Notes under the pieces: model-generated
What the model was told of the DNA's origin: nothing
The model's database searches: none
What the model saw: the letters and a program-made list of their open reading frames with translations, nothing else
Source of the DNA: CAVQMC01 sp963713505
GTDB lineage: Bacteria > Bacteroidota > Ignavibacteria > Ignavibacteriales > Ignavibacteriaceae
Direction: 5' to 3'
Assembly (NCBI GenBank): GCA_963713505.1
Contig: CAVQMC010000020.1
Location: forward strand, 186,001-250,000
DNA length: 64,000 bases
Translations under genes and position numbers: made by a program
Shown: one piece after another, positions 46,048 to 55,101 of the stretch
Numbering within the stretch: position 1 is the stretch's first letter
Layout of the letters: every line of letters begins with the position of its first letter

Positions 46048-47289
46048 TTGAAGAGAGGAATACTAGCATTAGTCTGCAGCATATTTATATATGCTACAAC
46101 AGTTTTTGCCGGCGGCTTTCAGATAAACGAACACAATGCCCGGGCAATGGGAATGGGCGGCGCATTTACTGCCGTCTCAAATGATCCGTCTGCGGTTTAT
46201 TTCAATTCTGCAGGATTATCTTTTATGAGTGGAACACATTTCATGTTGGGAACTACTATGATTGCTCCTGAATTTTCTTTTAGAGGAGTAAGTCCAAGTA
46301 TTACCGAATATGATGCTGCAAAACAATATTTTTTCCCTACTCACTTCTTTGCAACACATCAATTCAATGAAAAATATTCTGCCGGAATTGGATTTACAAG
46401 TCCTTTCGGATTGGGAAGTAAATGGGATGATAATTGGGTCGGAAAATATCTCGCAATTGAAACAAGCCTGCAGATATTTACCATTTCACCAGTAATAGCA
46501 TATAAAATTTTAGATAATCTTTCTATAAGCGCTGGATTTGTTTATAGTTTTGCAAATGTTAAAATAACCAAAAAAAATCCTCAATCCCCATTTGTTGGGG
46601 ATGCATTTATCACATTGGATGGAAAAGACAATTCTGCATTTGGTTATAATTTCAGCTTGATGTATAAACCTGTTGAAAACTTAACGTTAGGTACTTCTTT
46701 CCACAGTCAAATTAAATATAATTTCAATGGTACTGCTACAACAGTAGGCGCTTCTCAGTTAGCTTCTGAGTTTCCACAGGGTGATGTAGTTGCAACTTTA
46801 ACGTCACCTATAAACGCAACTTTTGGTATAGCTTGGGATGTTGTTCCTCAATTAAAAATTAGTGCTGATTTTCAATATGTTGGTTGGTCCAGCTATGATA
46901 CTTTAAATGTTGATTTTGCAGATCCTAATATCTCAGATCTTGCAAGTCCGAGATTATATGATGATTCATATATAATCAGATTAGGACTTGAGTATAAAGT
47001 ATTTAAAGCTTTAGCATTACAAGGCGGAATTTATTATGATAAAAATCCTGTTAAAAAAGAATATGTTAATCCTTCTCTTCCCGAAGCAAATAGAGTTGGT
47101 TTTAGCTTTGGAATCGGATATAATATTACAAATAACTTAAAAATCGATGCTGCTTATTTATTCATTAGAAATTCACAGCTAACAGTCAATGACTCTCAAG
47201 AAAGCTATACTGATGGTTTTACTCCTTTTAATGGAACATATAACGCATTTGCTAATTTAGCAGCATTAAGTATTTCATATGGTTTATAA
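46048..47289 (+). CDS. FadL/TodX-family outer membrane transport protein
   Basis: Fourteen-stranded outer-membrane channel family for hydrophobic compounds such as long-chain fatty acids. A signal peptide (ending TTVFAG) is followed by GFQINEHNARAMGMGGAFTA, the FadL hatch-domain start, and NDPSAVYFNSAGLSFMSGT. Barrel strands follow and the protein ends in aromatic/leucine-rich AALSISYGL. At 413 residues it is the expected size. The start is TTG 46048 with GGGAGG directly upstream. A secreted SGNH hydrolase-type lipoprotein gene follows 21 bases later, a pairing often seen in Bacteroidota. Confidence 0.9.
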   Translation: MKRGILALVCSIFIYATTVFAGGFQINEHNARAMGMGGAFTAVSNDPSAVYFNSAGLSFMSGTHFMLGTTMIAPEFSFRGVSPSITEYDAAKQYFFPTHFFATHQFNEKYSAGIGFTSPFGLGSKWDDNWVGKYLAIETSLQIFTISPVIAYKILDNLSISAGFVYSFANVKITKKNPQSPFVGDAFITLDGKDNSAFGYNFSLMYKPVENLTLGTSFHSQIKYNFNGTATTVGASQLASEFPQGDVVATLTSPINATFGIAWDVVPQLKISADFQYVGWSSYDTLNVDFADPNISDLASPRLYDDSYIIRLGLEYKVFKALALQGGIYYDKNPVKKEYVNPSLPEANRVGFSFGIGYNITNNLKIDAAYLFIRNSQLTVNDSQESYTDGFTPFNGTYNAFANLAALSISYGL

Positions 47290-47310
47290 ATTTTGCAAAA
47301 GGAATAGAAG

Positions 47311-48781
47311 ATGAAAAAAATAATAATTCTAATTTTTACTATCACAATTTCTGTTTTTCTGTTTCAATCTTGTGAAGACAGAACAGATTTAACCGCTCCT
47401 TCAAGTCCGAATCCGGATTTAGGTAATGTTGATTTTACAAGATTCGTTACGATAGGGAACAGCTTAACAGCAGGTTATCAATCAGGTGCTTTATATGAAA
47501 GTTCACAAAAATATTCTTTCGGAAAATTAATAGCTGATCAAGTTGGTGCAAACTTTGAACAGCCGCTAATTGCAGATCCAGGAATTGGCGGAAGAATTGA
47601 AGTTGTTTCTGTAGATCCGTTTATAACAACTGTAAATACTACTCAGGGTCAAATATTAAATTCTAATTATGCTGCGCCATATAATAACTTAGGAATTCCC
47701 GGTGCTGTTGTTTATGATATGATAGACACAACAGATTTTCAACAAAAGAGCACTGCTAGAGAGAATCCTTTTTTCTTAATTGTTCTTAGAAATCCTGCAT
47801 TAGGAAAAAGTGTAATTCAGCAGGCGATTGCAGAAAATCCAACTTTTATGACTGTTGATATTGGTAATAATGATGTTTTAGGATATGCAACATCAGGCGG
47901 AACAAGCGGAACTGATCAAACCGGAAAACTACCGACAGAGGCAACTATATTTGCTTATCTTTATAATCAAATTGCAGCAGCAATAGCTCAAGCACTTCCA
48001 AATACAAAAGTTGCTTTTGCAAATATTCCTAATGTTGATGCTGTACCTTTTTTCACAACTGTTGGTCCGCAGCTTTCTCATTATGCTAATGTTGGCAAAG
48101 CTTTAAACGGATATGGATTATTTTTTCAGAAAAATAGCGAAGGTGTGGCAACAGGCGTTGCTGATTCAATTTCCTTAATAACAGGACAAGTTCTTTTTAC
48201 TCTAAAAGGTTCTGCTTATGCACCATTGCTAGGACAGCCAACAGGTAAATGGTATAGAGATGTAGCTGCTTCTTTAGGTGTTCCTGTAGCAGCCGTTATT
48301 CCAGCCGGAGTAGATACAACTAAGCCTTTCGGATTTCATCCTCAAAACCCTTGGCCGGATGCTTTGACTTTAGATCAAGGAGAACAATCTATTGTTAGGA
48401 ATGCTGTTTCAGCTTATAATTCAACAATATGCCGGTATTGTATCTTCTAATAGTAATTTTGCTCTTGTTGATATAAACGGTCTATTAAATAGAATCAGAA
48501 GCAATGATTTTACAGGAGGAACATCAATTGACGGATTAAACTTTAAAACATTTTATGTTCAAGGCGGGTTATTTGGATTGGATGGAGTTCATCCGACATC
48601 AAGGGGTTATGCAGTATTTGCTAATGAATTTATTAAATCAATAAATGCTAAATTTGGCGTTCATATTCCATTAGTGAATGTTGCCACAGTTCCTGCCAGT
48701 TTAATTCTCACGAATCCCAATTTAAGTAAAATGGGAGATCCAATTCATTTTAATGGACCTTTTAAGAATTTATTCTTTTGA
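47311..48781 (+). pseudogene. SGNH/GDSL-family lipoprotein, one frameshift
   Basis: A lipoprotein signal (KKIIILIFTITISVFLFQSC, lipobox Cys at 21) precedes an SGNH hydrolase fold: FVTIGNSLTAGYQSGALYE near residue 48 holds the catalytic Ser, MTVDIGNNDVLGYA near 190 the Gly/Asn oxyanion residues, and GLDGVHPTSRGYAVFANEF near 430 the Asp-x-x-His. The last part is in another frame (48392-48781); taking out one T at 48420-48421 restores NAVSAYNQQYAGIVSSNS. Joined it has about 490 residues. Likely esterase or lipase working with the FadL channel, anchored to the envelope. Break is probably an assembly error. Confidence 0.85.
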
Positions 48782-48794
48782 TAAGTGATTTAAA

Positions 48795-48825
48795 GAGGGA
48801 TGCAAATTTGCATCCCTCAATTTTA
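48795..48825 (+). terminator. Rho-independent terminator after the SGNH lipoprotein gene
   Basis: GAGGGATGC pairs with GCATCCCTC, part of a perfect 24-base palindrome, followed by a T-rich tail about 14 bases after the stop codon. Confidence 0.88.
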
Positions 48826-48878
48826 TTATTATTTTTTATTATACTTCCTTCTAATAAATTTATAATTAGTCAATTGCT

Positions 48879-49310
48879 ATGCGAATTAGAATTTTAATTT
48901 ATATTTCAGTTTTGTTTGCCTTGATATATTTGGCAGGTTGCTCATCATCAGAAGAAACAACAAAAGAAAAAAATAAAAATAGTGATGTCTATATTTTTGA
49001 TGAAGTTCCTTCCGATACAACTGTTAATTTATCGGAGCCTGAGGGCTTTCCGCCTTTTAATAAAGAATATTATGTTGTTCAAATAGGGGCTTTTACTTCA
49101 AAAGATAGAGCAGAAAAATTTGCTGAAGACAGCAGAATTAAATTACAGATGGATACAAATATTAGTTTTAATCCGGATGTAAATTTATTTGTTGTTCAAC
49201 TAAAGAAACAATTTAAAACCAGAAAAGAAGCTGAAAATATGCGAGATGATCTAAGAACAATGAATGAATACAAAGATGCATGGGTTTTATCAGTAAACAA
49301 CTCAAAATAA
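48879..49310 (+). CDS. SPOR-domain lipoprotein
   Basis: A 143-residue lipoprotein: signal MRIRILIYISVLFALIYLAG before the lipobox Cys at residue 21, then an acidic/lysine linker. The C-terminal region (about 65-143) is a SPOR domain, starting with YYVVQIGAFTSKDRAEKFAE and ending with a second half repeat VVQLKKQFKTRKEAENMRDD. SPOR domains bind denuded glycan strands of septal peptidoglycan, so a cell-division or cell-wall-binding role is expected. It lies between two terminators and is probably monocistronic. Confidence 0.9.
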   Translation: MRIRILIYISVLFALIYLAGCSSSEETTKEKNKNSDVYIFDEVPSDTTVNLSEPEGFPPFNKEYYVVQIGAFTSKDRAEKFAEDSRIKLQMDTNISFNPDVNLFVVQLKKQFKTRKEAENMRDDLRTMNEYKDAWVLSVNNSK

Positions 49311-49343
49311 AAAAGGTTGATTAAACTAATAATCAACCTTTTT
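49309..49343. terminator. Bidirectional terminator between convergent genes
   Basis: A long perfect stem (AAAAAGGTTGATTA with TAATCAACCTTTTT) and six-base loop; A and T tracts on both sides make it work in both directions, for the SPOR gene (plus) and the pilin-like operon (minus). Confidence 0.9.
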
Positions 49344-49364
49344 AATAAAATTATTTTATGCTCT

Positions 49365-50621
49365 TTATTCTCTCCATGATACAACTTTAAAGTATTTCGT
49401 TTTAGGAAAATAGGGGGGTACCATCTTAGCAAATCTTTCGTCATATTTATGAACATAACTGTATCCGTGTGTTGGTACATATTGTTTCTTAACCGGATCC
49501 CATGCATATGTAGCTGTAGCTTCAACATTTTGACCAATAACTCCACCAAGTATATTCATTTTATATGCGGAAGGATAACTGCTGTAATTTTGTACGACTA
49601 ATCCGCCATTTTGGGAATACATGGATGCATCAATATTTACATCACCTCTGCTTGCATCATAATCCAACTGAACATTTTGTTCTGCTACCATACCTAATAA
49701 ATCTGTAGAGGTCGGATCGGTTCTTGGATCTTTGTTGTAAACTACGTCATCTTCGATGTGTATTTTTCCTGCGCTGCTGCTGCCTTTTTTAGTTGCAAAT
49801 AAAGTTGCTTGTCCGTTTACTGTACCTTTAACAAAAACATTGCCTTTTTCAACATATATAACACCATTTGGTGCTAAAGTTGTTAATGGAACAGTTTGAT
49901 AAGATGTCCAGGCTGCATTGTTTATTCTAATACGATATTTAACTGTAGCATCAGCATTAAAAGTTATATCTAAATCTGTTACTTTATTATTATTGGTAGT
50001 ATCTCTAAATACTTTTCCGTCATTAAAAGCCGCAACTCTTATAGATGATGTATCAAATTCCAGCGGAACATTTATTCCTTGGTCCGTACCACCTAAGAAT
50101 TTTGGATGTGATTTATTATCATAAAGTTTAATACCTTTGAGGCTTGTAGTATAACCAAGGAAAACCGGGTCTCCGTAACAATTTACATAATCATTTGTAT
50201 GAAAGGGACCTGAGAATGTATCACCTGTTGCAGCCCAAACGCTACCAAATACGTTGTAAAAGTTACCATATTGTGCAAAATTTTTAGGTTGTAAGCAAAC
50301 AACAATTGTATCAGTATCACCATTATAACTAGCAACAGAAATTATTTTTCTTTCATCAGTATTAATTGTATCCACTGTAACATTTAATTTCCCTCCCATT
50401 AGGGAAAGATTACTATATCCGGCAGACCAGGATTTATTAAAAAATATTTGGCTTGCAGCCATATTTGCACCGCTAACTGCTATATTATGAAGATTTGTTT
50501 CATTATAATAACTTAAATAATTATCTTCAGCTTGGTTAGTAAAGTTTAGAAGATCCCTGGCCATTAATGCAAAAATAGCACTAAATGCCAATACTAAAAA
50601 TAAGGTTGCTTTTCCAGCCAT
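49365..50621 (-). CDS. DUF4900-like, pilin-type membrane-anchored protein
   Basis: A 418-residue protein with one hydrophobic N-terminal segment right after the start (MAGKATLFLVLAFSAIFALM), then a helix with NIAVSGANMAASQIF, like the long N-terminal helix of PilX-type minor pilins. The rest is a beta-rich domain (SVWAATGDTFSGPFHTNDYV, GVIYVEKGNVFVKGTVNG, TLFATKKGSSSAGKIHIEDD) resembling DUF4900 proteins. There is no canonical signal peptide cleavage site. Last of three genes with nine-base gaps. Likely function: component of a pilus- or secretion-like structure, inferred from shape and neighbours. Confidence 0.65.
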   Translation of the reverse strand: MAGKATLFLVLAFSAIFALMARDLLNFTNQAEDNYLSYYNETNLHNIAVSGANMAASQIFFNKSWSAGYSNLSLMGGKLNVTVDTINTDERKIISVASYNGDTDTIVVCLQPKNFAQYGNFYNVFGSVWAATGDTFSGPFHTNDYVNCYGDPVFLGYTTSLKGIKLYDNKSHPKFLGGTDQGINVPLEFDTSSIRVAAFNDGKVFRDTTNNNKVTDLDITFNADATVKYRIRINNAAWTSYQTVPLTTLAPNGVIYVEKGNVFVKGTVNGQATLFATKKGSSSAGKIHIEDDVVYNKDPRTDPTSTDLLGMVAEQNVQLDYDASRGDVNIDASMYSQNGGLVVQNYSSYPSAYKMNILGGVIGQNVEATATYAWDPVKKQYVPTHGYSYVHKYDERFAKMVPPYFPKTKYFKVVSWRE

Positions 50622-50630
50622 ATTATACTC

Positions 50631-51230
50631 CTACCTTTTTCTTAAATTTCTTGAGGTTAATCTAACTTGCTGCCAATATGCTGTAGAGTATTTTTGATCG
50701 TAAGCTGAATTGTCTTCCATTTTTACAGAAATTAGCATTGATTCTATTAATCTTGTATCACTTATTGGTAATGTTAACAAACTATCGAAAGTATCAAAAT
50801 ATTGAAAATTGAATTTTACTGCGTTTGTTGAGATTTTTAAAGGAGTATTATTGTTTATTCTCCTATACAAAATTCTATCTCTAGGATTAGGTGTATTTGC
50901 CAGTTCACTGGTTGGACCTAAGTAATAAGTAACTGTTTCAAGTGTATTATCATCATTTATATCAGCTAAAAATTTTATAGAACTTGTATCTGCCTGTAAT
51001 ATAAAATGAACTGTATCATCGACAACTACATTATCTCCGGCAAATCCCATCTTTCTAAAATCGCTTTCCAGTAATTGGGCAAGAGTAGAAACGTCTCTTT
51101 GAAGAATTCTATCGTTACCAAAGACAAAACGATTTTCTGTAGCTCGGCTGTTTAATTTGATGATTGTTAATAATAATAGTCCGCCTATAACAATTGATCC
51201 TACTACATCTAATAATGTACTAAATCCCAT
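50631..51230 (-). CDS. Minor pilin (PilW-like) protein
   Basis: A 199-residue protein with an N-terminal hydrophobic helix directly behind a two-residue leader (MGFSTLLDVVGSIVIGGLLL). This resembles a class III prepilin, in which Gly precedes the mature Phe, though the usual glutamate at mature position 5 is replaced and an aspartate sits at 6. The helix continues into LAQLLESDFRKMGFAGDN, as in PilW/GspJ minor pilins, followed by beta strands. It is the middle gene of the operon. Exact family not recognised. Confidence 0.6.
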   Translation of the reverse strand: MGFSTLLDVVGSIVIGGLLLLTIIKLNSRATENRFVFGNDRILQRDVSTLAQLLESDFRKMGFAGDNVVVDDTVHFILQADTSSIKFLADINDDNTLETVTYYLGPTSELANTPNPRDRILYRRINNNTPLKISTNAVKFNFQYFDTFDSLLTLPISDTRLIESMLISVKMEDNSAYDQKYSTAYWQQVRLTSRNLRKR

Positions 51231-51239
51231 TGTAATTCC

Positions 51240-51731
51240 TTAAATTAGTTTCCAATAACTAAATATTGTACTCAATCTTAATGTATCCAGCATATAAGGG
51301 CTCGAAATTTCTATGTCCATTCTTTTATTGAAAGTTTGTGAAGGTGAAATAACACTTGGTGAATTAGGATTAATATAATAAACAGAGAAATGCACATTGA
51401 ATCTTATAGAGTCTAGAACTATTGGTAAAGTTTGATTATTGTAATCATCAAAATCATCAAAATTAGGATATACCTCTCCAGTTTCACTTTTAAGTGCTAA
51501 AGGATTAGTTAACGAACTTGGATTACTTACAAAATTAGTAACTGTTTTTTCGTCAAATGATTTTCTATTTGCTTCTTCCATCATTGAAGTTCCTAATGAA
51601 ATTGCCATTAAACCAATTTTGGAGTTCTGCAGTTGATCTTGTGTGCCTAGTTGATTCGAATTAACTCTAAGAACTAAAAATGATAATAACATCATTGCAC
51701 CAAGAGTTAACATTAATTGTCCTGTGCCCAT
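51240..51731 (-). CDS. Minor pilin-like protein, first gene of the operon
   Basis: A 163-residue protein beginning MGTGQLMLTLGAMMLLSFLV, a short glycine-containing leader and a hydrophobic helix continuing into a long amphipathic helix (LQNSKIGLMAISLGTSMMEEANRKSFDE), then a beta domain. The layout matches a pseudopilin (GspI/PilV-like) but lacks the canonical leader and Glu5. No domain is certain. With its two downstream neighbours it makes a set of three N-terminally anchored proteins of decreasing similarity to known pilins. Confidence 0.58.
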   Translation of the reverse strand: MGTGQLMLTLGAMMLLSFLVLRVNSNQLGTQDQLQNSKIGLMAISLGTSMMEEANRKSFDEKTVTNFVSNPSSLTNPLALKSETGEVYPNFDDFDDYNNQTLPIVLDSIRFNVHFSVYYINPNSPSVISPSQTFNKRMDIEISSPYMLDTLRLSTIFSYWKLI

Positions 51732-52095
51732 TTTATACTCATTATTTAATTATTAAATAAACATACTTTCGAAGAAAAGATTAAATTGACTTGAAATATT
51801 AAACAAAAAGTATGCTAACTATAAAAGAGGCAATAATTAAATATCAAAATGCATTTCACAGTAATTATTACTTTTAAGAGGTAATTAATACAGATAAAGT
51901 TTTATAATTTAACAACTTATACTGATTTTTTTATTAAATTTATTTAATCATTTTCTCAAATTTTTATAATGTAGCAATATGGTACATAATTACCATTTAC
52001 AAATGAAATATTTTATTTATCTTAGGGTTAATAGTATTTTTAATTAAGAATTTGTAATTTCATTCAATTTTTCAAATTACAAATGGGAGGTCAAA
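51732..52095. other. Divergent intergenic region before ssb
   Basis: About 360 AT-rich bases between the divergent pilin-like operon and ssb. It contains the inverted repeat annotated at 51979. I see no gene, tRNA or strong hairpin elsewhere. The ssb start is preceded by GGGAGG. Confidence 0.5.
51979..51996. promoter_or_regulatory. Inverted repeat, possible operator upstream of ssb
   Basis: ATGGTA and TACCAT separated by six bases, about 100 bases before the ssb ATG. The symmetric spacing is like a dimeric repressor or activator site, but no such regulator is known from the window. Confidence 0.3.
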
Positions 52096-52511
52096 ATGGC
52101 ATTTTCATTAAATCGTGTTATGTTAATTGGTAATCTTGGTAAGGATGCCGAAACTCGTTTTACAACTAATAATGTTTCGGTTACTAATTTCACTATGGCA
52201 ACAACTTATAGTTATAAAAAGGATAACGAGTGGGTAAACGATACCACCTGGCATAATATAGTTTCTTTTAATCTTTCGGATTACTTTAAAGAAAATTTAA
52301 AAAGGGCAAAAAGTTTTATGTTGAAGGAAGAATTCAAAAAAGAGATTATACTGATAAAGACGGAATAAAGAGATATGTTACAGATATTATTTCTGAAAAA
52401 TTAATTCCGTTGGATTCTTCAGATGGATCATACTCATCTAACAATGAATCTTCCGGGAGCGAGCCCAAAATGGATGTTTCCGGTGATGAAAATGATGATC
52501 TTCCTTTTTAG
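52096..52511 (+). pseudogene. ssb: Single-stranded DNA-binding protein, one frameshift
   Basis: OB-fold protein that coats single-stranded DNA. MAFSLNRVMLIGNLGKDAET is the standard N-terminus and NEWVNDTTWHNIVSFN near residue 45 is typical. After NLSDYFKENLK the frame breaks at an A run (52299-52303); adding one A restores KKGKKFYVEGRIQKRDYTDK, a complete OB fold, and the C-terminal acidic tail ending DENDDLPF, which binds partner proteins. Rejoined length is about 138 residues. A lost A in a homopolymer of an essential gene points to assembly error. Confidence 0.92.
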
Positions 52512-52542
52512 TATGTATAATATTATAGGGTTTATTTAATTT

Positions 52543-53829
52543 TTGGCTATTAGTTGGTATTATAATTTATTTTTATTATTCATATTTTTTTTACTGTCTG
52601 CCTTCTTTTCCGGATCTGAGGTAGCCCTCTTTTCTCTTAATAGAAATAAACTAAAAAATAATCTTTCAGCAAATCCGATTAATTGAAAGATATTTAATTC
52701 GTCTATTGGATTTTCCCAGAAGATTATTAGTAACAATTTTATTAGGAAATACAATCGTCAATGTTGCTGCTTCTATTGTAGCAGTAACATTGACTCTTCA
52801 ATTAGCATCTTATTATAAAATTTCAAGTGATCTAGCTTTAACTATTCAAATAGTGCTTTTAACTATTTTAATAGTTCTAATTGGGGAATTAATTCCTAAA
52901 GTATGGGCTTCAAAAAATCCATTATCATTCGCAAAATTTGTAGCACTGCCGCTTTATTGGACAAGTGCAATTTTATTTCCCATATCCGAAGCGTTTACTG
53001 AATTAATAAAATATTTAGTATCCAAATTAAAGTATGATAAATCTAAATTAGTTATTTCTCATGAAGAAATTTCCGAACTTGCAAGTCTCGGGCAGGAAAG
53101 AGGAACTATTGAAGAAGATGAATCATCATTAATTCAAAGCATTGTTACTTTTAAAGATGTTTCTGTTTATGAAATTATGACTCCAAGAGTTGACATAATC
53201 TCAATCTCTGTCGAAACAAATTTTGATAAAGTTATTGAAATTATTACAAGCTCCGGACACAGTAGAATTCCGCTTTATAAAAATAATCTTGATGAAATAA
53301 TTGGAATTGTTTATGCAAAAGATATTTTGCCTTATCTGCAGAAAAAAGAGCTAAGAACCAAGTTATATCTACCTAAAATTGCACGTAAAGCGATGTTTGT
53401 TCCTACTACAAAAAAAATTGACGATCTTCTTCACGAATTTCAGGAAAAGAAAATGCATATTGCGGTTGTTGTAGATGAATACGGAGGGACAGCGGGTTTA
53501 ATATCATTAGAAGATATTTTAGAAGAAATAATCGGCGAAATTAGAGATGAATACGATAAAGAAGAAAATCCAATTTCCAAACTAAACGATAATACATATC
53601 ATCGTTTTAGGTAAACTTGCAATTGATGATTTAAATGAATTGCTAAATACAACCATTGCTTCTGAAGATGAAGACTTTGAAACTGTTGCCGGACTAGTTC
53701 TTAAATCACGCCGGAAATTTTCCTAAAGAAGGTTATTCTTTTAAATTAGAAAATCATAAGTTTACAGTTAAAGAAGTTCTTAAAAAAAGAATTAAAAAGG
53801 TTCTGATAGAAAAAATCCAAGGGGAATAG
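52543..53829 (+). pseudogene. CorC/HlyC-type membrane protein with CBS domains, three frameshifts
   Basis: Members have a DUF21 (CNNM) membrane domain, two CBS domains and a CorC/HlyC transporter-associated domain, and act in magnesium or ion homeostasis. The start is TTG 52543 (then LFLLFIFFLLSAFFSGSEVA), 31 bases after ssb. Breaks lie at 52683-52684, 53600 and 53707-53710; each is one extra base, and the reconstituted protein has NTIVNVAASIVA in the membrane domain, YEIMTPRVDI and CBS motifs near the middle, VVDEYGGTAGLISLEDILEE, and a C-terminal domain with LNELLNTTIASEDEDFETVAG. Total about 428 residues. Housekeeping-type gene; breaks probably assembly errors. Confidence 0.85.
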
Positions 53830-53830
53830 A

Positions 53831-54193
53831 ATGAAGAAAGGCTGCTTTGTTAAAACTATTGTTATTTTAACAATTGTTGTTGCAGCAGTTTTATATATTG
53901 TAGAAAACAAATTAGATGATTTTGTAATTAAGCCTGGTAAAAAATTTCTAGCTCCTTTAATAGAAAAAGAATTAAATAAAAAAACGAACTCACTTAAATA
54001 TTCCCCGGAAAAGGATTCTACAGTTGCTTTAATTCAAAATTATTTTAAAAACGTGAAAATAAAAGATATTCCATCCGAAGGTAAAATCGACAGCATAAAG
54101 GATTCCATTGAAAAAATGTTTAAGGATAGTCTTATAAGCAAAGAAGAATTCAAGAGTTTAAAGAAATTATTAAATACGGAAAAATCAAAATGA
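53831..54193 (+). CDS. Small membrane-anchored protein of unknown function
   Basis: A 120-residue protein with a single N-terminal hydrophobic segment (TIVILTIVVAAVLYIV, about 9-24), then a charged, helical periplasmic or extracytoplasmic part rich in Lys, Asp and Glu with no known motif. It begins one base after the CorC-like gene and overlaps the MCE gene by four bases (ATGA). I do not recognise the family; the position suggests a partner of the MCE protein. Confidence 0.7.
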   Translation: MKKGCFVKTIVILTIVVAAVLYIVENKLDDFVIKPGKKFLAPLIEKELNKKTNSLKYSPEKDSTVALIQNYFKNVKIKDIPSEGKIDSIKDSIEKMFKDSLISKEEFKSLKKLLNTEKSK

Positions 54194-55101
54194 AAGATCA
54201 AAGAAAAACCGAAATAAAAGTCGGTATAATGACAATTGTTGGAATAATTATTTTAGTCTGGATACTCGGCTGGGCAAAGAATTTCAGCTTCACTGAAAGT
54301 AAAAAAAATATAAAAATTGAATTTAATAATGTTGCCGGTTTGGAAGTTGGTGATTATGTAATGGTGAACGGGATGAGAAAAGGTTTTGTTGATGATATGA
54401 CGGTTAATAAAAACGGTGTGCTTGTTAAAGTTTCTTTAGATAATGATGTGAAATTAAACAGCGACGCTTCTTTTGAAATCTCGATGCTTGATTTAATGGG
54501 AGGAAAAAAAGTCGAGATAAATCCGGGAAATTCTTCATCATCATTAAATTATAGCAAAATTCAGCAGGGAAATTTTAATGCTGATATAGGAACTGTAATG
54601 TCCATGGTTGGTTCAACCAAAGAGGATCTTGTTACAATATTATCTGAAGTTAAAACATCGGTAAACTCTTTAAATAAATATTTAAAAGATGAGACTTTGC
54701 ATAAGGATATCACAAAATCATTAAATAACTTATCTGATGTGTCTGAGAAATTAAATATCCTGATAACAAAGAATAACGATAATTTTAACAAAATTTTTCA
54801 GAATAGTGCAGAACTTTCAAACGAAGCCATTCAATTTATAAAAGACAATAAAGAAAATTTTAATCATACATTTAGCGAAATTAAAAATGTAGTTTCTAAA
54901 ACAGATACATTACTTACATTTATAAATTCTGTGTCTAGAGAAACGAAAGAAAAGAAAAATAATTTGGGTAAAATGCTTTATGATGAAAAATTTTATAACA
55001 AGCTTAACGAAGCTGTCACTCAATTAAATGATCTGACAAAACTTTTATACCAGCAAATGCAAAATGACGGAATTAAAGTTGATGCAACGATCGGATTTTA
55101 A
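54190..55101 (+). CDS. MCE/MlaD-family lipid-transport protein
   Basis: Part of inner-membrane lipid trafficking systems (Mla, Mce). An N-terminal helix (VGIMTIVGIIILVWILGW, about 11-28) anchors an MCE domain: IKIEFNNVAGLEVGDYVMVNG near residue 42-65, then VLVKVSLDNDVKLNSDASFEI and LMGGKKVEINPG. The remaining 170 residues are predominantly helical (NKYLKDETLHKDITKSLNNL). The MlaE permease and MlaF ATPase are not in the window. It is followed by ggt, overlapping slightly. Confidence 0.87.
   Translation: MKDQRKTEIKVGIMTIVGIIILVWILGWAKNFSFTESKKNIKIEFNNVAGLEVGDYVMVNGMRKGFVDDMTVNKNGVLVKVSLDNDVKLNSDASFEISMLDLMGGKKVEINPGNSSSSLNYSKIQQGNFNADIGTVMSMVGSTKEDLVTILSEVKTSVNSLNKYLKDETLHKDITKSLNNLSDVSEKLNILITKNNDNFNKIFQNSAELSNEAIQFIKDNKENFNHTFSEIKNVVSKTDTLLTFINSVSRETKEKKNNLGKMLYDEKFYNKLNEAVTQLNDLTKLLYQQMQNDGIKVDATIGF

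Noticed and set aside
45596..46069. Minus-strand open frame of 157 codons
   Set aside because: Antisense to the biotin carrier gene with its clear biotin-lysine motif; hydrophobic, serine-rich composition typical of a shadow frame.
49196..49549. Minus-strand open frame of 117 codons
   Set aside because: Overlaps the SPOR gene, a terminator and the DUF4900-like gene in a different frame; no coding features.
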